From Alnus glutinosa (taxonomy: Eukaryota > Streptophyta > Magnoliopsida > Fagales > Betulaceae): a DNA stretch of 64,000 bases. The position numbers and the translations under genes were made by a program. The notes beneath the pieces are model-generated. The model saw nothing but the letters and a program-made list of their open reading frames with translations, was not told where the DNA came from and did not search any database. The DNA is taken from positions 5,349,501-5,413,500 of the forward strand of contig NC_084892.1 of NCBI RefSeq assembly GCF_958979055.1. Direction: 5' to 3'. How positions within the stretch are numbered: the first letter of the stretch is position 1; each line of letters opens with the position of its first letter. Positions 1 through 13,866 of the stretch are shown here, piece after piece.

Positions 1-763
1 CAGTAAATAGGCAGATCTGCTACTCACTGTTCACACAACAAATCTTTTTATTTATTTATTTTTTTTCCCTCACTCCTCTCTCTCGCCCACAGCACTGGCC
101 GTCACTGCCAAACCCATTTCTTTGGTTCTCTCTCCCCTCTTTCTCTCACTTTCTCTCCTTCACTCAACCAAAAGCTCTGCACACTTCGTCTTGTCTTCAA
201 CAGAGAGCTCGAGTGGGAGAGGACGAGAATCACAAAGAGAACGTGAGAGAATCATGCGGGAGAGATGGCGGACCCGCGATCCAGCTCCGGCGAAAATTTC
301 CGTGGGTATGCCCTCTTTTGGCCGAAAATTTCAGGGGGTTTCAACCCTCTTCATTTTCGTTTGGTAATCACCGAATGGGTGTGAATTGAAGTTTGATTTT
401 CTGGTGTGTTTGTCAGCAAAGTTTGGGTAGGTGATTGGGTTTTTTGTGTTGAAATTTCTTGGGTGTCTTGTTGCCATATCCGAATGTAAAAGGGGGTAAG
501 GATCTATGGACGATTGAGAGAGTTGTTCACTTGCTCTGCTACTTCATAAGCCAGAAGTGCATGGATGAGCACCAGAGGACTGCTGCAACGGGGGTTGGAG
601 ATGGAGAAGGAAAGGAAGAGAGAGAAAGAAAATAAAATAATATTTAAAATAAATAAATAGTAGAATAGAAAATGTGTTGGAGTGTTTTTAAGAAAATGAG
701 TAGTTAAATAGATATTTGTATATTTTTTAATAACTATTTTACAAACTTTTGCTGCAGATGCTC
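1..763 (+). other. Left edge; possible first exon of an unidentified gene
   Basis: The stretch from about 70 to 250 is CT- then GA-rich, like a plant 5' UTR. An ATG at 265 opens a short frame reading MADPRSSSGENFR, followed by a possible splice donor (GGTATG) near 306. No convincing downstream exon was found before the long hairpin begins at 764, so this may be a gene cut by later insertions, or only a resemblance. From about 560 to 763 the sequence is GA-rich and then AT-rich and looks like repeat DNA. I do not recognise a product. Confidence 0.2.
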
Positions 764-1590
764 TTATAACTCCCTCTTCATTTAGCAAAATGAAAACCTT
801 TATTTTAAATATCAATGCCGATATGCAATATGTAACAAAAATCGAGTCGGCTGAAAACGTAAATCAACTCTTCTAATTTTGGGTTTGGTTCTCTTTCAAT
901 GTATTTCTTGTATGTTATTTATTAATTATTTTTTGATATATTGTTATGTGATCATGTGTTTTTTTAAGTCAAATGCAACCTATACAAAAATGTGTTTATT
1001 GTGGATTGCTCTTATAAAAAAAAAGAAACAAGAAAGTTTTTGTTTCTTTAATTTATATTTTTCTTCTTTATAACTTATTTTTTACTTAATATTTATTTAG
1101 TTTGTTATTTTTGAATTTTAGTGCCAAACATGCCATAATGTCTACAGAATTTCCAAGATTAAGATCTGTCTCACGAACTACTCCTTGCAAAGTAGTAGTA
1201 CTATGTGAACGCTGGATTTTCCACTTCTGATCGTTATGGCATGTTTGGCACTAAAATTCAAAAATAACAAACTAAATAAATATTAAGTAAAAAATAAATT
1301 ATAAAGAAGAAACATAAGTTAAAGAAACAAACCTACTTATTCTTTTTCTTATAAGAACAAATGACGGTGAACACATTTTTGCATAGGTCGCATTTGACCT
1401 AAATCACATAACAATATATTAAAAAATATTAATAAATAACATACAATAAATAAATTGAAAGAGAACCAAACCCAGAATTGGAAGAGTTGATTTCTGTTTT
1501 CAGTTGACTTGATTTTTGTCACATATTACATATCGGCATTGATATTTAAAATGAAGGTTTTCATTTTGCTAAATGGAAAGGGAGTTATAA
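764..1590. repeat. Long inverted repeat (foldback) with ~360-375-bp arms
   Basis: The left arm (764-1138) and right arm (1234-1590) are reverse complements, with only scattered mismatches and small indels. They are separated by a 95-bp spacer (1139-1233). Matching landmarks are TTATAACTCCCT at 764 against AGGGAGTTATAA ending at 1590, and GCCAAACATGCCATAA against TTATGGCATGTTTGGC at the inner ends. Transcribed from either strand this would fold into one very long hairpin. It could be a foldback-type MITE or an inverted duplication. No target-site duplication is clear, and no protein-coding frame explains it. Confidence 0.85.
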
Positions 1591-1990
1591 ATCCTTCTCT
1601 TCCCTTGCATGTTTTGTTGAGCTGGAATCCAGGAAGCTCGCAAGAAAAAGTGGCATAATCCAACTGTTCTTGGGTCTCTCGATATTCTTCCAAGTTCATC
1701 ATCACAACTGCAACTGAGTGAAGCACATCCCTGCCTCACAACCCTAGAATTCAATACAGTCAATTAAACAGTTACAAATGTAATAGTACCATTAGTGGGT
1801 TGGATGGGCTTAATTTTAGTAGTAGGCTCTTGTAACAGTTTGATTAGCTATATTGAATTCTAAGATTGATTTATGGAATTGTAAATAGAATGAATTATGG
1901 AATTGTAAATAGAATGAATGAATGCAAATAGAGAATATGATGAATTGTCGAAAGAAATGGAAGAATAATGAAATCTGTATTGAAATGGAC
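1591..1990. other. Intergenic, no feature recognised
   Basis: Moderately AT-rich sequence between two inverted-repeat structures. A short open frame on the minus strand (about 1526-1763) has no recognisable domain and overlaps the hairpin arm, so I do not call it a gene. Confidence 0.4.
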
Positions 1991-3464
1991 AATTATCTTT
2001 CATTTTTATGTAGTCTTTATTGAATATGTAATGACAATTAAACGCTTGGTATTTTGGGATTCTGTAAGCTTTGTACGGTGGGCTTAAATTATAAATCTGC
2101 GATAAGCCATATTAAAGTGAATTTAGAGGCTTTTGAGCCATTGAGATATGCCAAAAAAAAATAAAAATTGTATTCTTTTGATTTGTTTGGTTATAAAAGG
2201 TATTAATTCATCCAAAAAAAATTTTTGTTATAATATTTTACATATTTCGTTTAAAGTAACGTTAGTACTAATAAAATAACACGTGTCTTTTTTAATAAAA
2301 ATATAAACATAAAATTTTATTTTATTAAAAAAAGAAATGAAAGAAATGACTCCCGAGTGAAAGAGTAATTATTGGAGGGTCAAAGTAGAATCACTTTTTT
2401 GCTTTAACATGAAGATGTGAAATTGCAGAGCTGCAGAAGAAATCAGAAAAGGCAAAAGCGAAAGAGATCCTGTTGAGATGAGAAAGGAAATAAATGTTGG
2501 GAGAGGCGTTGCAATGAGATTTTTTTGAGGAAGAGAGATCACGTGACACGTGTCTAGGGCAGTGGAAAAGTCACTTTTAGGAGCTGCCAATGACCGAAGG
2601 GAAGTAGCGAGAAGGTTCAAGTGAAGGCCTCATGGTTTCAGGGCTTATTTGGTAAATATATGTATAAAACAGAGTAGTGGGTTGTTAATTTTAAAATTAG
2701 TAAAAAGTGATTATGCGATATAAAGTAAAAAGAATTTATATAGAAAAGTGAAAAAATTTTGTATTGTAGTGAATTTTTTTATTTGAATAGTAATAAAAAA
2801 TTATTGATGTGATATAAAAAGTAAAAAAAATGAATGTTTTAATCTTGATTGTTGTTGGAAAATGTAAAAATTAAAAAAAAAAATGTGAATAGTGACCAGC
2901 ACTATTCTGTTATGCACCGGAGCTTGCCAAACAAGTCCTTAAATACTAATTTAAATCGGGCCTTCTCCCTCCGTCTCGCTTTCTCTTTTCTTCTTCTTTT
3001 ATTTTTTTGTTATTATTCTTTTTTTTTATTGTGATTATAATTAATTAGTAATTATTTTTTAATTCTTTACAAACAAACAAAAAAACTCAAATTGGCATTT
3101 TCTTCTCTTTCTAATTTTATTAATGATATTAGTTTTAATCGAACTTTGTTATTACAGTATAAACAATTCAAAGGTTGCAATTCTTTTTATAGCAGCGTGT
3201 AAAATAATAGTAAACTTTAATGACAGTTAAAAAAATTATTGAATTAGAAAATTAATCATTTTAATGAAATGACCATTATAAAATATGACCGTCAAAATAA
3301 TTTAACTGTTGGAGAACAAGTAACAAAGATTCTGCTAATCTGTACATAAAATATGTAATTATGTATTTGAGTTGCAGCAGAGTTATCATTTATCAACGAC
3401 TTGTACCAAGTGTTTAATTGTCATTACAACTTCAATAAAGACTACATAAAAATGAAAGATAATT
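1991..3464. repeat. 1.47-kb segment bounded by 61-bp inverted repeats
   Basis: The sequence at 1991-2051 (containing TTTATGTAGTCTTTATTGAA) reappears inverted at 3404-3464 with only a few differences over about 61 bp. The interior is AT-rich and includes a MITE at 2641-2938. No transposase frame is present. It may be a non-autonomous TIR element, or one short repeat inserted twice in opposite orientation. Confidence 0.55.
2641..2938. mobile_element. Non-autonomous TIR element (TTGG-type MITE)
   Basis: It begins GGGCTTATTTGGTAA and ends TTGCCAAACAAGTCC, an imperfect terminal inverted repeat. The interior motif GTGATTATGCGATATAAAG recurs in the MITEs near 23.4, 31.6, 43.3, 49.1 and 63.7 kb, so this is a diverged member of the same family. 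There is no clear target-site duplication. Confidence 0.55.
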
Positions 3465-5584
3465 TCATGACTTGATGCCTGCTGAAAACATGCACCATAT
3501 TTAGATCCTGCAGAGACAAACAATAAGGAGAGTTAGGGAAAAAAAAAATCGTTGATTAAACCAAAAAAAAAATAAAAAACATTAAAACAAATAAATAATC
3601 GTTGATTAAACCATAAAGTTGTTTATTAACATATGCTATTTACTAAGATGCTGATTTCGATGATATTTCAAATTTAAATTGTTGTAATTAATTGGATTAT
3701 TCTTAATGTGTTTTGTCTTCTAATTAATATAATAAACATTCTATGACTAACAAATTGGTATTAATATGACCAACACAAAGTGACAAAGCACTTCTATTAT
3801 TCTAATTTTTTTTTTCTTTAAAAAAAATCCGTCATATATATCATGTATGCATGGAATGGATGCTTGCCTGAGGAAGTATTAAAATAATTAGGTTAGTTAA
3901 TATCTTATTATTAGCCTTCAAACATCTATTTTGTAGGGTTGAAAAGACGGTTGCAATTACAACTCTTTAGCAGGCTAGTTAAATGCTTTAAAATAGTCAA
4001 ATTTGATTATTATCATGTTTTTTTTTTCCAATCCAGCAGATGAGGTAAAGTGGCTATTGGCTATTTTCCTTATAGAATGAATAGTAAATAGGCTCTATTC
4101 ACTATTTATTCTATAACTAATAAAATATTTAGAAAAACTAAAACTAAAACAATATGATATTCATGTATCCCACGCTCTCTCCCACCCACTTTTCATTATA
4201 AAAGTATGTATACTAATGCATAACATGATTATTAGATACGAACGAAATACTGATGATGCTAGTGACATTGAATATAAACAAATCAATGAAAACCCCTATT
4301 TACAAATTTCTCACAAGCATACTTTTAAATTTTTGGAATTCATTGAAAGGCATGTGAATATTAGAGACGTTCAAACTCATTCTTAGCTACTATCCGACCT
4401 TATCAAGCACATGTGACAATTGCATGATCAATTTTAAGAATTATTAGTCTTATTGTATGTTTCTAGTTGCTTTAAAAGCACGTTTGGATGTTTGATTTTT
4501 TGCAATATGAATTCAACTATTATTTAATGCACGAATTCTGAGGCAAAAAAGATATTTGGATGATTGATAGAGTTTAAATTGTATTTGAAACCATGTTTGG
4601 GTAATAGCTGTATGAGAATATTTTTTTCACGGAAAATTATGATATAAAATGATTGGAGTTATGAAAAATTGTGTAGAATGATTGGAGTTATGAAAAATGT
4701 ACGTTGAAATTTAGAAACTCACTTGAAATTAGGGGTGAATCCGAATTAGAATACAAGTTGTATTCAGGTTAAATATAGGTTGCATTATATATCCGAACTT
4801 AAAAAAAAAAAAAAACTCAAATACTGTTGCAAGTAAAATTTATTTTTTATTTGCATCCAAACATGTTAAGAATGGAAGCCTCCTTCCTCCTCCTTTTCAT
4901 TCTCTTTCACATCCGATTTCAGTGCACTCTTTCCAAATCCCAATAATGACATCGAAGCAGCTCCCTTATTGAGTTGCTTCAAGTAACTTGTTTATTGATT
5001 TGCTTCAAAAATCACCAATTTGGTGGTTCTTCTTGCATTGTTTTTTGTTGCTTTTTTTTTTTTTTTTTAAAAAAAATTATTTTAAAAATGATCAATTACT
5101 CTGTTTTTGGTTTGTTTGCTTTCATAAATGGTGTAATTTTGCTAGAATATTTAACTGATGCAACATTTGTATGGTGTAACTCAAAGAATGTGTAGAAATT
5201 TAATATTTTCTTTTTCATTGAGTGTTGGCAAAAATATAATTAAAAAAAAATGAGAAATAAATATTTAAATCCAAGTAAAGAATATAATAAAGAACCTGTT
5301 GTATAGAGTATAGAAAAAGTAGTAGTTAGAGTAAATAGTTGTATTTTTTCAATAATTACATTGGCTATTATTGTTTGAGATGTTCTTAGTAGTTTAGCTA
5401 TAAACCGCTAATTGCAACCACCTAGCGTAGTTGGTAAAATTGGATAAAAGGCTAAAGCTAACTTTTTTAAAAGATTGGATCTTTTGGGCCTATTTTGAGT
5501 TTTTGAACTATTTTTACTTATTTTAGACATTTATTTATTTTTTATTTTTTTAAAAAAGTTAGGGCTTTCATGGTCCAATAAGCT
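3465..5584. other. AT-rich intergenic DNA with one MITE candidate
   Basis: No gene was recognised. A possible MITE spans about 4480-4868: GCACGTTTGGATG on the left is matched inverted by GCATCCAAACATG on the right. Inside it, the phrase AATGATTGGAGTTATGAAAA is repeated in tandem near 4650-4700. A direct repeat of ATCGTTGATTAAACCA lies at about 3548 and 3598. The rest is low-complexity AT-rich sequence. Confidence 0.4.
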
Positions 5585-5881
5585 GGGATGTTTGGGTTTG
5601 CAATTTTCAAAAATGCGATTTAAAATGTACGATTTGAAAAAAAAAAAAATAATAATAATAAAATTTTAAAAACGCAGGTAAGTGTTTGGCAAAATTATAA
5701 TTTAACCTTTAAAATCGTAAATTAGCATTTAAAAATCTGTGTTTTCAAAAAAGAACCCTCTTACATTTTCTGCATTTTCAAATCGCAACTTTTAAAAATA
5801 CAGTTCTCAAGTTATTTATGTTGTGCGATTTGGTTTAAAATCGCACTTATTGTCTACGAAATCGCAATCCCAAACGCATCC
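5585..5881. mobile_element. Tourist-like (PIF/Harbinger) MITE
   Basis: It starts GGGATGTTTGGGTTTGC and ends GCAATCCCAAACGCATCC, an imperfect terminal inverted repeat of the Tourist type. The interior is rich in GCGATTT and AAATCGC motifs. It belongs to the same family as the element at 49342-49637, whose TAA target duplication is clear. Here the flanks are too diverged to show one. Confidence 0.6.
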
Positions 5882-5923
5882 TTAACAAGCTTATCAACAA
5901 TAATGATGATCATTAATCATAAC

Positions 5924-6103
5924 GAGGGACGGAGCGACATGTTGGCTTGCGGGGCTCGGGTCCCCCAAACCACCTTGTTTTTCCTAAAAAAAATTTAAAA
6001 ATAAAAATTTGCAGCTTAAATTTTTAGTTTTTTAGTTTTGCACCTCCATTTTTTTTTCTTTCAATTTTACGCCCTCAAATTCCAAATGCTAGATCCGCCC
6101 CTA
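5924..6103. mobile_element. Tip100-like hAT MITE with 8-bp TSD
   Basis: The 180-bp element is flanked by the direct repeat ATCATAAC (5916-5923 and 6104-6111), the 8-bp target duplication expected of hAT elements. Its ends are GAGGGACGGAG and TCCGCCCCTA, diverged versions of the CAGGG(A/G)CGGAG terminal repeat of Tip100-like elements. It has no coding capacity. The same family occurs at 41005-41215. Confidence 0.75.
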
Positions 6104-8346
<2,243 letters not shown>

Positions 8347-8965
8347 GAGGAATGCTAGGAGTACTTAAACTTTTACAAATGAAAGCTTACAAACTGACAT
8401 GAAACCTCATGAGAGGCTCCACATCAGCTTAATATTAAAATAAGTTAAAACAAATTTTAGTACATAGACAAAAATACCCTTTTATCTCCTGTTGAACCCA
8501 ACTCGCCGGAAACCATCATACCGTCGGAAGCTCAGCACGTCGGCCAACCACGATTCCGACCCCGACCACCAGAAACCCAGCACCCCAGACAATCTCGGAC
8601 TCGACCACGACCCCGATCATTCTTCTGGTTGGGGAAGAGCTGGATCTCGGCTAGAACGACCGGATTCCGGCCGTGATTGGAGAAATCATGAATGACCAGA
8701 TCTGGTTGTTCGTGGCTGGATGATGCCACTGGCCGCCAGATCCCGAACAGACGGCAAGACATCCGGCCATGGAGTTCTGGTGGTCTTGAAACGGCGATGT
8801 AGATCCAATCCTTTTACGTCTGGACAGACAGCGAGACACCTACAACGAAGCAGGGTGGTCTTGAAATAATGGTTTTTGCTAAAAGGGCATTTTCATCTTT
8901 AAGTATATGCCATGTCAGTTTGTAAAGTTTCGTTGGTAAAAGTTTAAGTACTCGTAGCATTTCTC
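8347..8965. mobile_element. Non-autonomous TIR element with GC-rich interior, MULE-like
   Basis: The first and last ~55 bp are reverse complements with few mismatches. The left end reads GAGGAATGCTAGGAGTACTT; the right end, read inward, is GAGAAATGCTACGAGTACTT. Both run on to a shared CAAACTGACATG. It is flanked by A-runs on each side, so a 9-10-bp A target duplication is possible but not provable. The interior (about 8490-8860) is GC-rich, contains the palindrome CCGGATTCCGG, and has open frames in several phases without a recognisable domain. A captured gene fragment (Pack-MULE style) is possible. Confidence 0.65.
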
Positions 8966-9483
8966 AAAAAAAAAAAAAAAAAACAATTGTTACTCAAACA
9001 TGCTCCAAGAGTTTCACACGTCATTTTTTGCTTTTTACCAAAGTTCCTCCAAATCTCGCTCGTGCAAATCATACTTGCCTTTGCTCAACGCCTAGGAATC
9101 AGAAAACGGCTAGTCTTTTTAAAATTTCAATTTAACTTGCCTTGCTACACTTTCCTTTACTTTCTCTCGTCGCTCGGTCTTTCTGAAGACTCTTCTCATT
9201 TTCTCACGCTTTCCTAGATATTCCGTCTTCACAAACAGAAAATTTCCCCCAAGAAAACTGTTCCTTGCCACTCATTCAAGAAAAGGGTCCAAAGATTTTC
9301 AGGAGAAAGTCTCATTTGAGTCATTTCTCTTCCGTATTCTCCCTCTCTCTTTTCCTGAGTGCTATAAGATAATCTTCAGAGAAGTTGAAAGTGATTCTCG
9401 AATAACTAGATACATTTTCTTGGAAATTCAATAAAAAGGGTCTTGAAGTTTTCTCAGTGAAAGTGAGAGTTCGAGAAAGCGCA
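8966..9483 (+). promoter_or_regulatory. Upstream region and probable 5' UTR of the POLLENLESS3-like gene
   Basis: After an A-run (8966-8983), the sequence becomes CT-rich with fewer AT tracts from about 9120 to 9480, as is usual in plant leaders. An in-frame ATG at 9457 would add nine residues, but the family N-terminus fits the ATG at 9484 better. No clear TATA box was identified. Confidence 0.4.
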
Positions 9484-12400
9484 ATGGGGACCAACAACAA
9501 GAATTTTCCGGCGATGGGATTCTCGACGCCGCCGCCAGCATGGAAGCCGAGGCCGATTATGCCGATGTCAGAGAGGAAGAGATCGTCTCCTGGGAATAAT
9601 GGTGATCTCTTCCACGTTATACATAAGGTGCCAGCTGGTGATTCTCCCTATGTCAGGGCCAAACATGTTCAGGTGAAGGATTCTTGGTGCTTTCGCATGG
9701 TTTGGACTAATGGGTTTTATCTGGATTTTGTTGTGTTTGATCTGAATACACATTCATGTTGACTTGGTTCTTGTTTATAAAGAAACCTTATTTTGGAAGT
9801 AGTCATTTTGTCTCTTGCTTTTAGAATTTGTGGGTCTTGAATGTTGCTGATTCTTATTACGTTTTTTGTAAATTTCTAAATTTTTGGTAATTTTCATGTC
9901 TTCCTTGGTAGTTTTAGCTGGCCCCCGTTTGGTTTTTCTTGTAACTGGCATGTGATTTCATTTCCATTTTGGAGTTTGGATTGAATTTTCTTGTTAATAT
10001 CCATTCCGTTTTTCGTTCACAAGACTCATCATTTCTTTCTTTGTTTCTTCTGGGAAATTCTTGGTATTTAAAGCTTGTTTGATATATAAAGAAACTCTGT
10101 TTGGATCTTGTAATGGAAGATAAACCTTAAAACATTGTGAGAAAAGAAAAGTACATAAACAGTGAAACATATATGTATTCTCCGTTTTGTGTCTGAAGAA
10201 TATAAAAAGTTTTCAGCAACGAGCACTCTTGTAGAGTGCAGTACACTGGAGAGTTGTGTGCTACGTTTAGGAAGGATGAATCGCTCCCGAAAAGGAATCT
10301 ATTGATTCTCTCCCAATTGGTTGGAACATAGTGTGGTGATTTACTTCACGGGCAAGGTATCTAGAAAAATATTGCATCCAAAGATCACACCTGTTTTCTA
10401 TCAAAATTTGTTAGATTTCTTGTTTCAAGATTGCCCATCTGGAGCTTTCATTATTTTCCATTCTGTTTTTGTTGAATGTGTTACTAAATATTTGTTTCTT
10501 CAACTACAGTTGATAGACAAGGATCCAAGCAGGGCAATTTCTTTGTTCTGGGCTGCGATAAATGCTGGGGACCGTGTCGATAGTGCCTTGAAAGACATGT
10601 CAATTGTGATGAAACAATTGGATCGATCTGAGGAAGCAATCGAGGCTATCAAATCTTTCCGTCATCTCTGCCCTTATGATTCTCAGGAATCTCTCGATAA
10701 TGTGTTGGTTGACCTCTACAAGGTAAAAAAGAACCACTCCCAAAGAGTAGTTACTTATATTTCACTTCCATAGTCTTTGTCCTTTTCTGCTATAGTTAGT
10801 TAATTAATAAGCGGAGAAGTCTTCTTTAGGCATGCAATAATATTTGGATAAGTCAGTCCTTTTTCTTAATCTCTCATTTTCATTTTCTTAGAAAGATTAT
10901 TTACTTGAAATGTTTGTCTCAATGCATAAAAGGTTAGGTTGAGATTCTAATGCTTCTTGCAGTAGAAATTGGAACTTTGATATAAATGTTTCAAAATATA
11001 CCTTCTTCAGTTTGCTCCTAACAAGACATTTTTGAAATATAATCCAATAAAAAAAAATGAAAATAGGGGAAAAAAATAAAGAAATGGTTAACTGAAGTAA
11101 ACCTGTATGTACAGTAGGTATTGGCAATTAATGAATGCATAACGTAAATGTAAAGCATTTGAGAATACAAAATGTAGAGTCTCATGTTTGCCTCAATTAA
11201 GTGATTTCTTAAGAAGCAATGTACTTGCATATGATTCTTTAGTTAAAAAGAGAACTTTCCATTTTTATTTAGTTTGTAGTCAAGTAATTTATTATATGCA
11301 AAACGAGCTGCAAGGAGTATTATGGGACGAAATCATATATGCTTCTGACTTCTTGTTTATGTTGAAGGATTTTGGTTACAAAGTTTGGTATGAATACAAA
11401 TCAACTACTTGTTGTGAGGTTGTTAAACTTATGCAGTATTCTATGGATATAATATGTATATTTTTTAGAGATCTGGAAGAATAGAAGAAGAGATTCAAAT
11501 GCTTCAGCTCAAATTGAAGCGCATTGAAGGTATACCCTTTGGTGGAAGAAGGACAAAGATAGCTAGATCTCAAGGGAAGAAGTTTCAAATCACTGTGGAA
11601 CGGGAAATATCAAGGTGGAAGTTGCTTCTGTTCTTTTTCTTCTTTCATCCTTGCACTTTATTTTTTAACATACTTTCATTGCTTTGGTTCTCTATTAATG
11701 CAGTTTACTAGGGAACTTGGCCTGGGCTTACTTGCAGCTAAATAATTATGAAAGAGCTGAAGAGCATTACAGGTAACTTTTTTCATGCTCTGAATTATAT
11801 ACCTACAAGTGTAATATTATATTTTTTTTTGAAGAAAAAAAGCTATTTTACTCGATGGATATATTCAGGAAAGCTTTGTCTCTGGAGCCAGACAAGAATA
11901 AGCAGTGCAATTTGGCTATCTGCTTGATGCATATGAATAGGATTGCAGAAGCAAAATCTCTCCTTCAGGCTGTAAGATCTTCATTTGGAAATAAACCAAT
12001 GGATCAGTCTTCTGCCAAGTCTTTTGAACGTGCTCTTCAGAGTTTGACTGAACTAGAGTCACGTTCATTATTAAATCCAATCAAACAGGAAGAAGGAAAC
12101 CAAAATGAAATACAAAGATCTTTCACATCGCTTATCAACAGAAACTCAAAAGAAGGTAATAGCTTCACTAGTGGAGGCCAGCATTGCCATTCTGCGTTCG
12201 CAGTCTCTGGACAGTGGGCTGATGGACATGATGAAAAAATTGTGCTATCAAATGAACGTCATATAGGTTCTTACTATCAAAGCCACACTGAGGACAGGGA
12301 CAGTTTCTTTTTGTTTGGGAATGAGAGTCAAGAATGCATCTCATTTGGACAGAGAAGTAGCTTACAGTCCCCTCCTCAAACAATATCCATTGATAACTGG

Positions 12401-13648
12401 AAGAAAGGCCCACACTTTGAAAACTCAGGTGAAAGGATGTCCAGTTTTACCACTAGAGTGAAGGAAAATTGGGTTGGAACACAAGCAACCCCTACTTCAA
12501 AAAATACATATTCTTCCCCTACTAGTGCTGGAAAGAACTTGAATGTTTTATTTACACAACCGAGAAGACCTTCATGGGGGTTCAACAATGGATATCAGAG
12601 AAGGAGAATACTGGGAGGTGATACATTTCGTAGTTCAAGCCGCAAACTTTCATTTGAGCCATCTATAACCACTGAAAATGCGCAAGCACAGGCAATTCAA
12701 GATGTCAATGGAGACTTACTAGTTTCACCTTCACCTGTTGATAGAGACTGGAGGAGGTCATGCAAAGATCTCTCTAGATTGAAAGACAAATCAGTGTCAC
12801 AACCCACAGTGAGTGTTGCCGACAAAAGGATTGATGTTTATGCACGAATAGAGGATGAAGCCGTGATAGAGTATGATTCACAGCATATTGTTAGCCAAAC
12901 CCAGAATTTGGATTTTTGCGAGCGCGGGGCTAATAAGAAATCTGCAATGAAAGACTGTAATTTGAATCTAAAAGTGCCTGTAGAGCCATCAATGGTTGAT
13001 AATGCAAGAACATCAGAATCTGCCATTGATCAAGGGTGGTTTCAGAGTTGTGGAATTGGTGTTTCAAGCAGTGAGAAAGCAATGACTACACGTGAAGAAT
13101 ATTTCGGAAACAACAACCCTGATGTATCAGGTGGTCTCCATCGACCCACCATGGAAACTCCAGAGTCGGCACATAATAATCATAAGAAAAGTTGGGCAGA
13201 TTTGGTTGAGGAAGAGGAACAGGAATTTTTAAGTGGACGAACGTTAACAGAGTATTATGAAGGTGTGAATGGTGAAGAAGAATTTAATGATGAAAATCTG
13301 AATTCCAACATCATCTGTCAAAGTCCTTGCCCACAAAGCCGGATTAAAAGTTCAAGCTGCAAGTTTGAATCATTTTATCTAAAAAACAGATATGGTACAT
13401 CTGGGGCTGGTGTTTCATCAAAGAATCTAGAAGCGCAGCGCTCTTTGTGTTTTGATCAGCACCAAAAGCCAGAATCAACAGATTACTTCTGCTCATCACC
13501 GTTGGAAAAGAAGGCGTTGGACTTAGGAGGCTGTAACTCTGTGAAGGAAAATGGAAGGTGTTCTATGTCTGGGGAAAACAAAGAACTAATGAGGAGAAAC
13601 AGGTTACAGGTTTTCCGGCACATAACCCTTCATCCAAAAAGTCCGTGA
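9484..13648 (+). CDS. POLLENLESS3/TDM1-like TPR protein, five exons, 798 aa
   Basis: Exons are 9484-9672, 10510-10722, 11469-11614, 11704-11772 and 11869-13648. All introns are GT-AG and the joined length is exactly 799 codons including TGA. The N-terminus has a TPPPAWKP motif (Thr15-Pro16). Residues about 64-265 form TPR-type helices (SRAISLFWAAINAGDRVDSA, RIEEEIQMLQLKLKRIEG, NLAWAYLQLNNYERAEEHYR). The long C-terminal exon is polar and probably disordered, with an acidic SWADLVEEEE motif near residues 647-656. The family (MS5/TDM1, SDI1/2) is plant-specific. Arabidopsis TDM1 acts with the APC/C to end meiosis after the second division. At 798 aa this protein is much longer than Arabidopsis MS5 (about 430 aa), so an extra intron in exon 5, or a long POLLENLESS3-like paralogue, are both possible. 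Family assignment is firm; meiotic function is inferred. Confidence 0.88.
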
Positions 13649-13683
13649 AGCTTGGATAAGTACCAGTTTTAGACACAATGAAT

Positions 13684-13866
13684 GTCCATAGTTCATATAG
13701 AAATAGCTGTGTTTTGAGAATTTTGATTCCATATTGGAGTTAAATAGCATTGGTGGATCTCAGTGATCCAATCAATGGATGTCCATAGTTCATATAGAAA
13801 TAGCTGTGTTTTGAGTATTTTGATTCGATATTGGAGTTAAATAGCATTGGTGGATCTCAGTGATCC
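13684..13866 (+). repeat. Tandem duplication in the 3' flank/UTR of the POLLENLESS3-like gene
   Basis: An 86-bp segment starting GTCCATAGTTCATATAGAAA at 13684-13769 is repeated at 13781-13866 with two differences (period 97 bp). It starts 35 nt after the stop codon, so it probably lies in the 3' UTR. The near identity indicates a recent event. Confidence 0.9.
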
